Positions 48,080 to 48,125 of a DNA stretch of 48,125 bases are shown in pieces. Source of the stretch: Streptomyces coryli (GTDB lineage Bacteria > Actinomycetota > Actinomycetes > Streptomycetales > Streptomycetaceae). The position numbers and the translations under genes are program-made. Each line of letters opens with the position of its first letter. The stretch's first letter is position 1. The notes beneath the pieces were generated by a model. It had not been told where the DNA came from and searched no databases. It saw only the letters and a program-made list of their open reading frames with translations. The stretch lies in NCBI RefSeq assembly GCF_011044975.1, contig NZ_JAAKZV010000033.1, positions 1 through 48,125 of the forward strand, read 5' to 3'.

Positions 48080-48125
48080 TGACGGCCGCGCTGCCGTCTT
48101 GCGATCGGCTCGGTGCCGGTGGGAG

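Overview
The window is very GC-rich. Third-codon positions are almost all G or C, and GTG, TTG and apparently CTG starts are common. Gene content and order (mscL, an SAF/CpaB-like gene, mtnP, fmdB; then the formyl-THF cyclo-ligase, galU, glp, moaC, mog, rimJ-like and sepX/glpR block next to a tRNA-Ala) fit a chromosomal segment of Streptomyces or a close streptomycete. I found no insertion sequence, phage gene, CRISPR array, rRNA or replication origin. No gene-free stretch exceeds about 250 bases.

Layout. (1) 1-12381, housekeeping and envelope: a P1-family peptidase cut by the left edge, a Lys/Ala/Pro repeat protein, MscL, a small secreted Cys protein, an SAF-domain protein, methylthioadenosine phosphorylase, an FmdB zinc ribbon with a CIRCE-like element in its leader, an MFS transporter, a CPA1-type antiporter, a large penicillin-acylase-type Ntn hydrolase with a membrane partner, and 5-formyl-THF cyclo-ligase. 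(2) 12431-18290: galU, the gephyrin-like moeA paralogue (glp), moaC, mog-type moaB, a RimJ-like acetyltransferase, the cell-division membrane protein SepX/GlpR and tRNA-Ala(CGC), followed by a strong hairpin. (3) 18359-25567: a divergent sugar-acid catabolic cluster. A FadR-type regulator, an enolase-superfamily dehydratase and an aldehyde dehydrogenase are read leftward; an IlvD/Edd dehydratase, a KDPG-type aldolase and an Nramp-fold transporter without the usual metal motifs are read rightward. TACATG boxes spaced in steps of 20 bp lie between the two arms. (4) 25575-32641, mixed accessory genes: an AlbA_2/HATPase protein, a PaaK-type CoA ligase, a DMT transporter overlapping a glutaminyl cyclase lipoprotein, and a decayed tetR/ABC-exporter pair. 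(5) 32608-46360, an anaerobic/nitrate region: narK with a Rex-like operator, a small membrane protein, a NADAR glycosidase, a TetR/quinone-oxidoreductase pair, a DUF1801 protein, a complete narGHJI-narK2 operon, and a D-lactate-dehydrogenase-type gene. (6) A GNAT acetyltransferase and exodeoxyribonuclease III close the window.

How the genes may work together. The nar operon, two NarK carriers and fermentative-type LDH would let an otherwise aerobic filament respire nitrate or balance NADH under low oxygen; the Rex-like site links one carrier to NADH/NAD+ sensing. The Moco genes in region 2 supply the type of cofactor NarG needs, although the moeA copy there looks like the cell-division paralogue Glp, sitting near its receptor SepX/GlpR. 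The sugar-acid cluster has all the steps for dehydrating an aldonate, splitting the 2-keto-3-deoxy acid and oxidising the aldehyde. Its substrate cannot be read from the sequence.

All functions are inferred from sequence motifs and recalled family knowledge; no database search was run.
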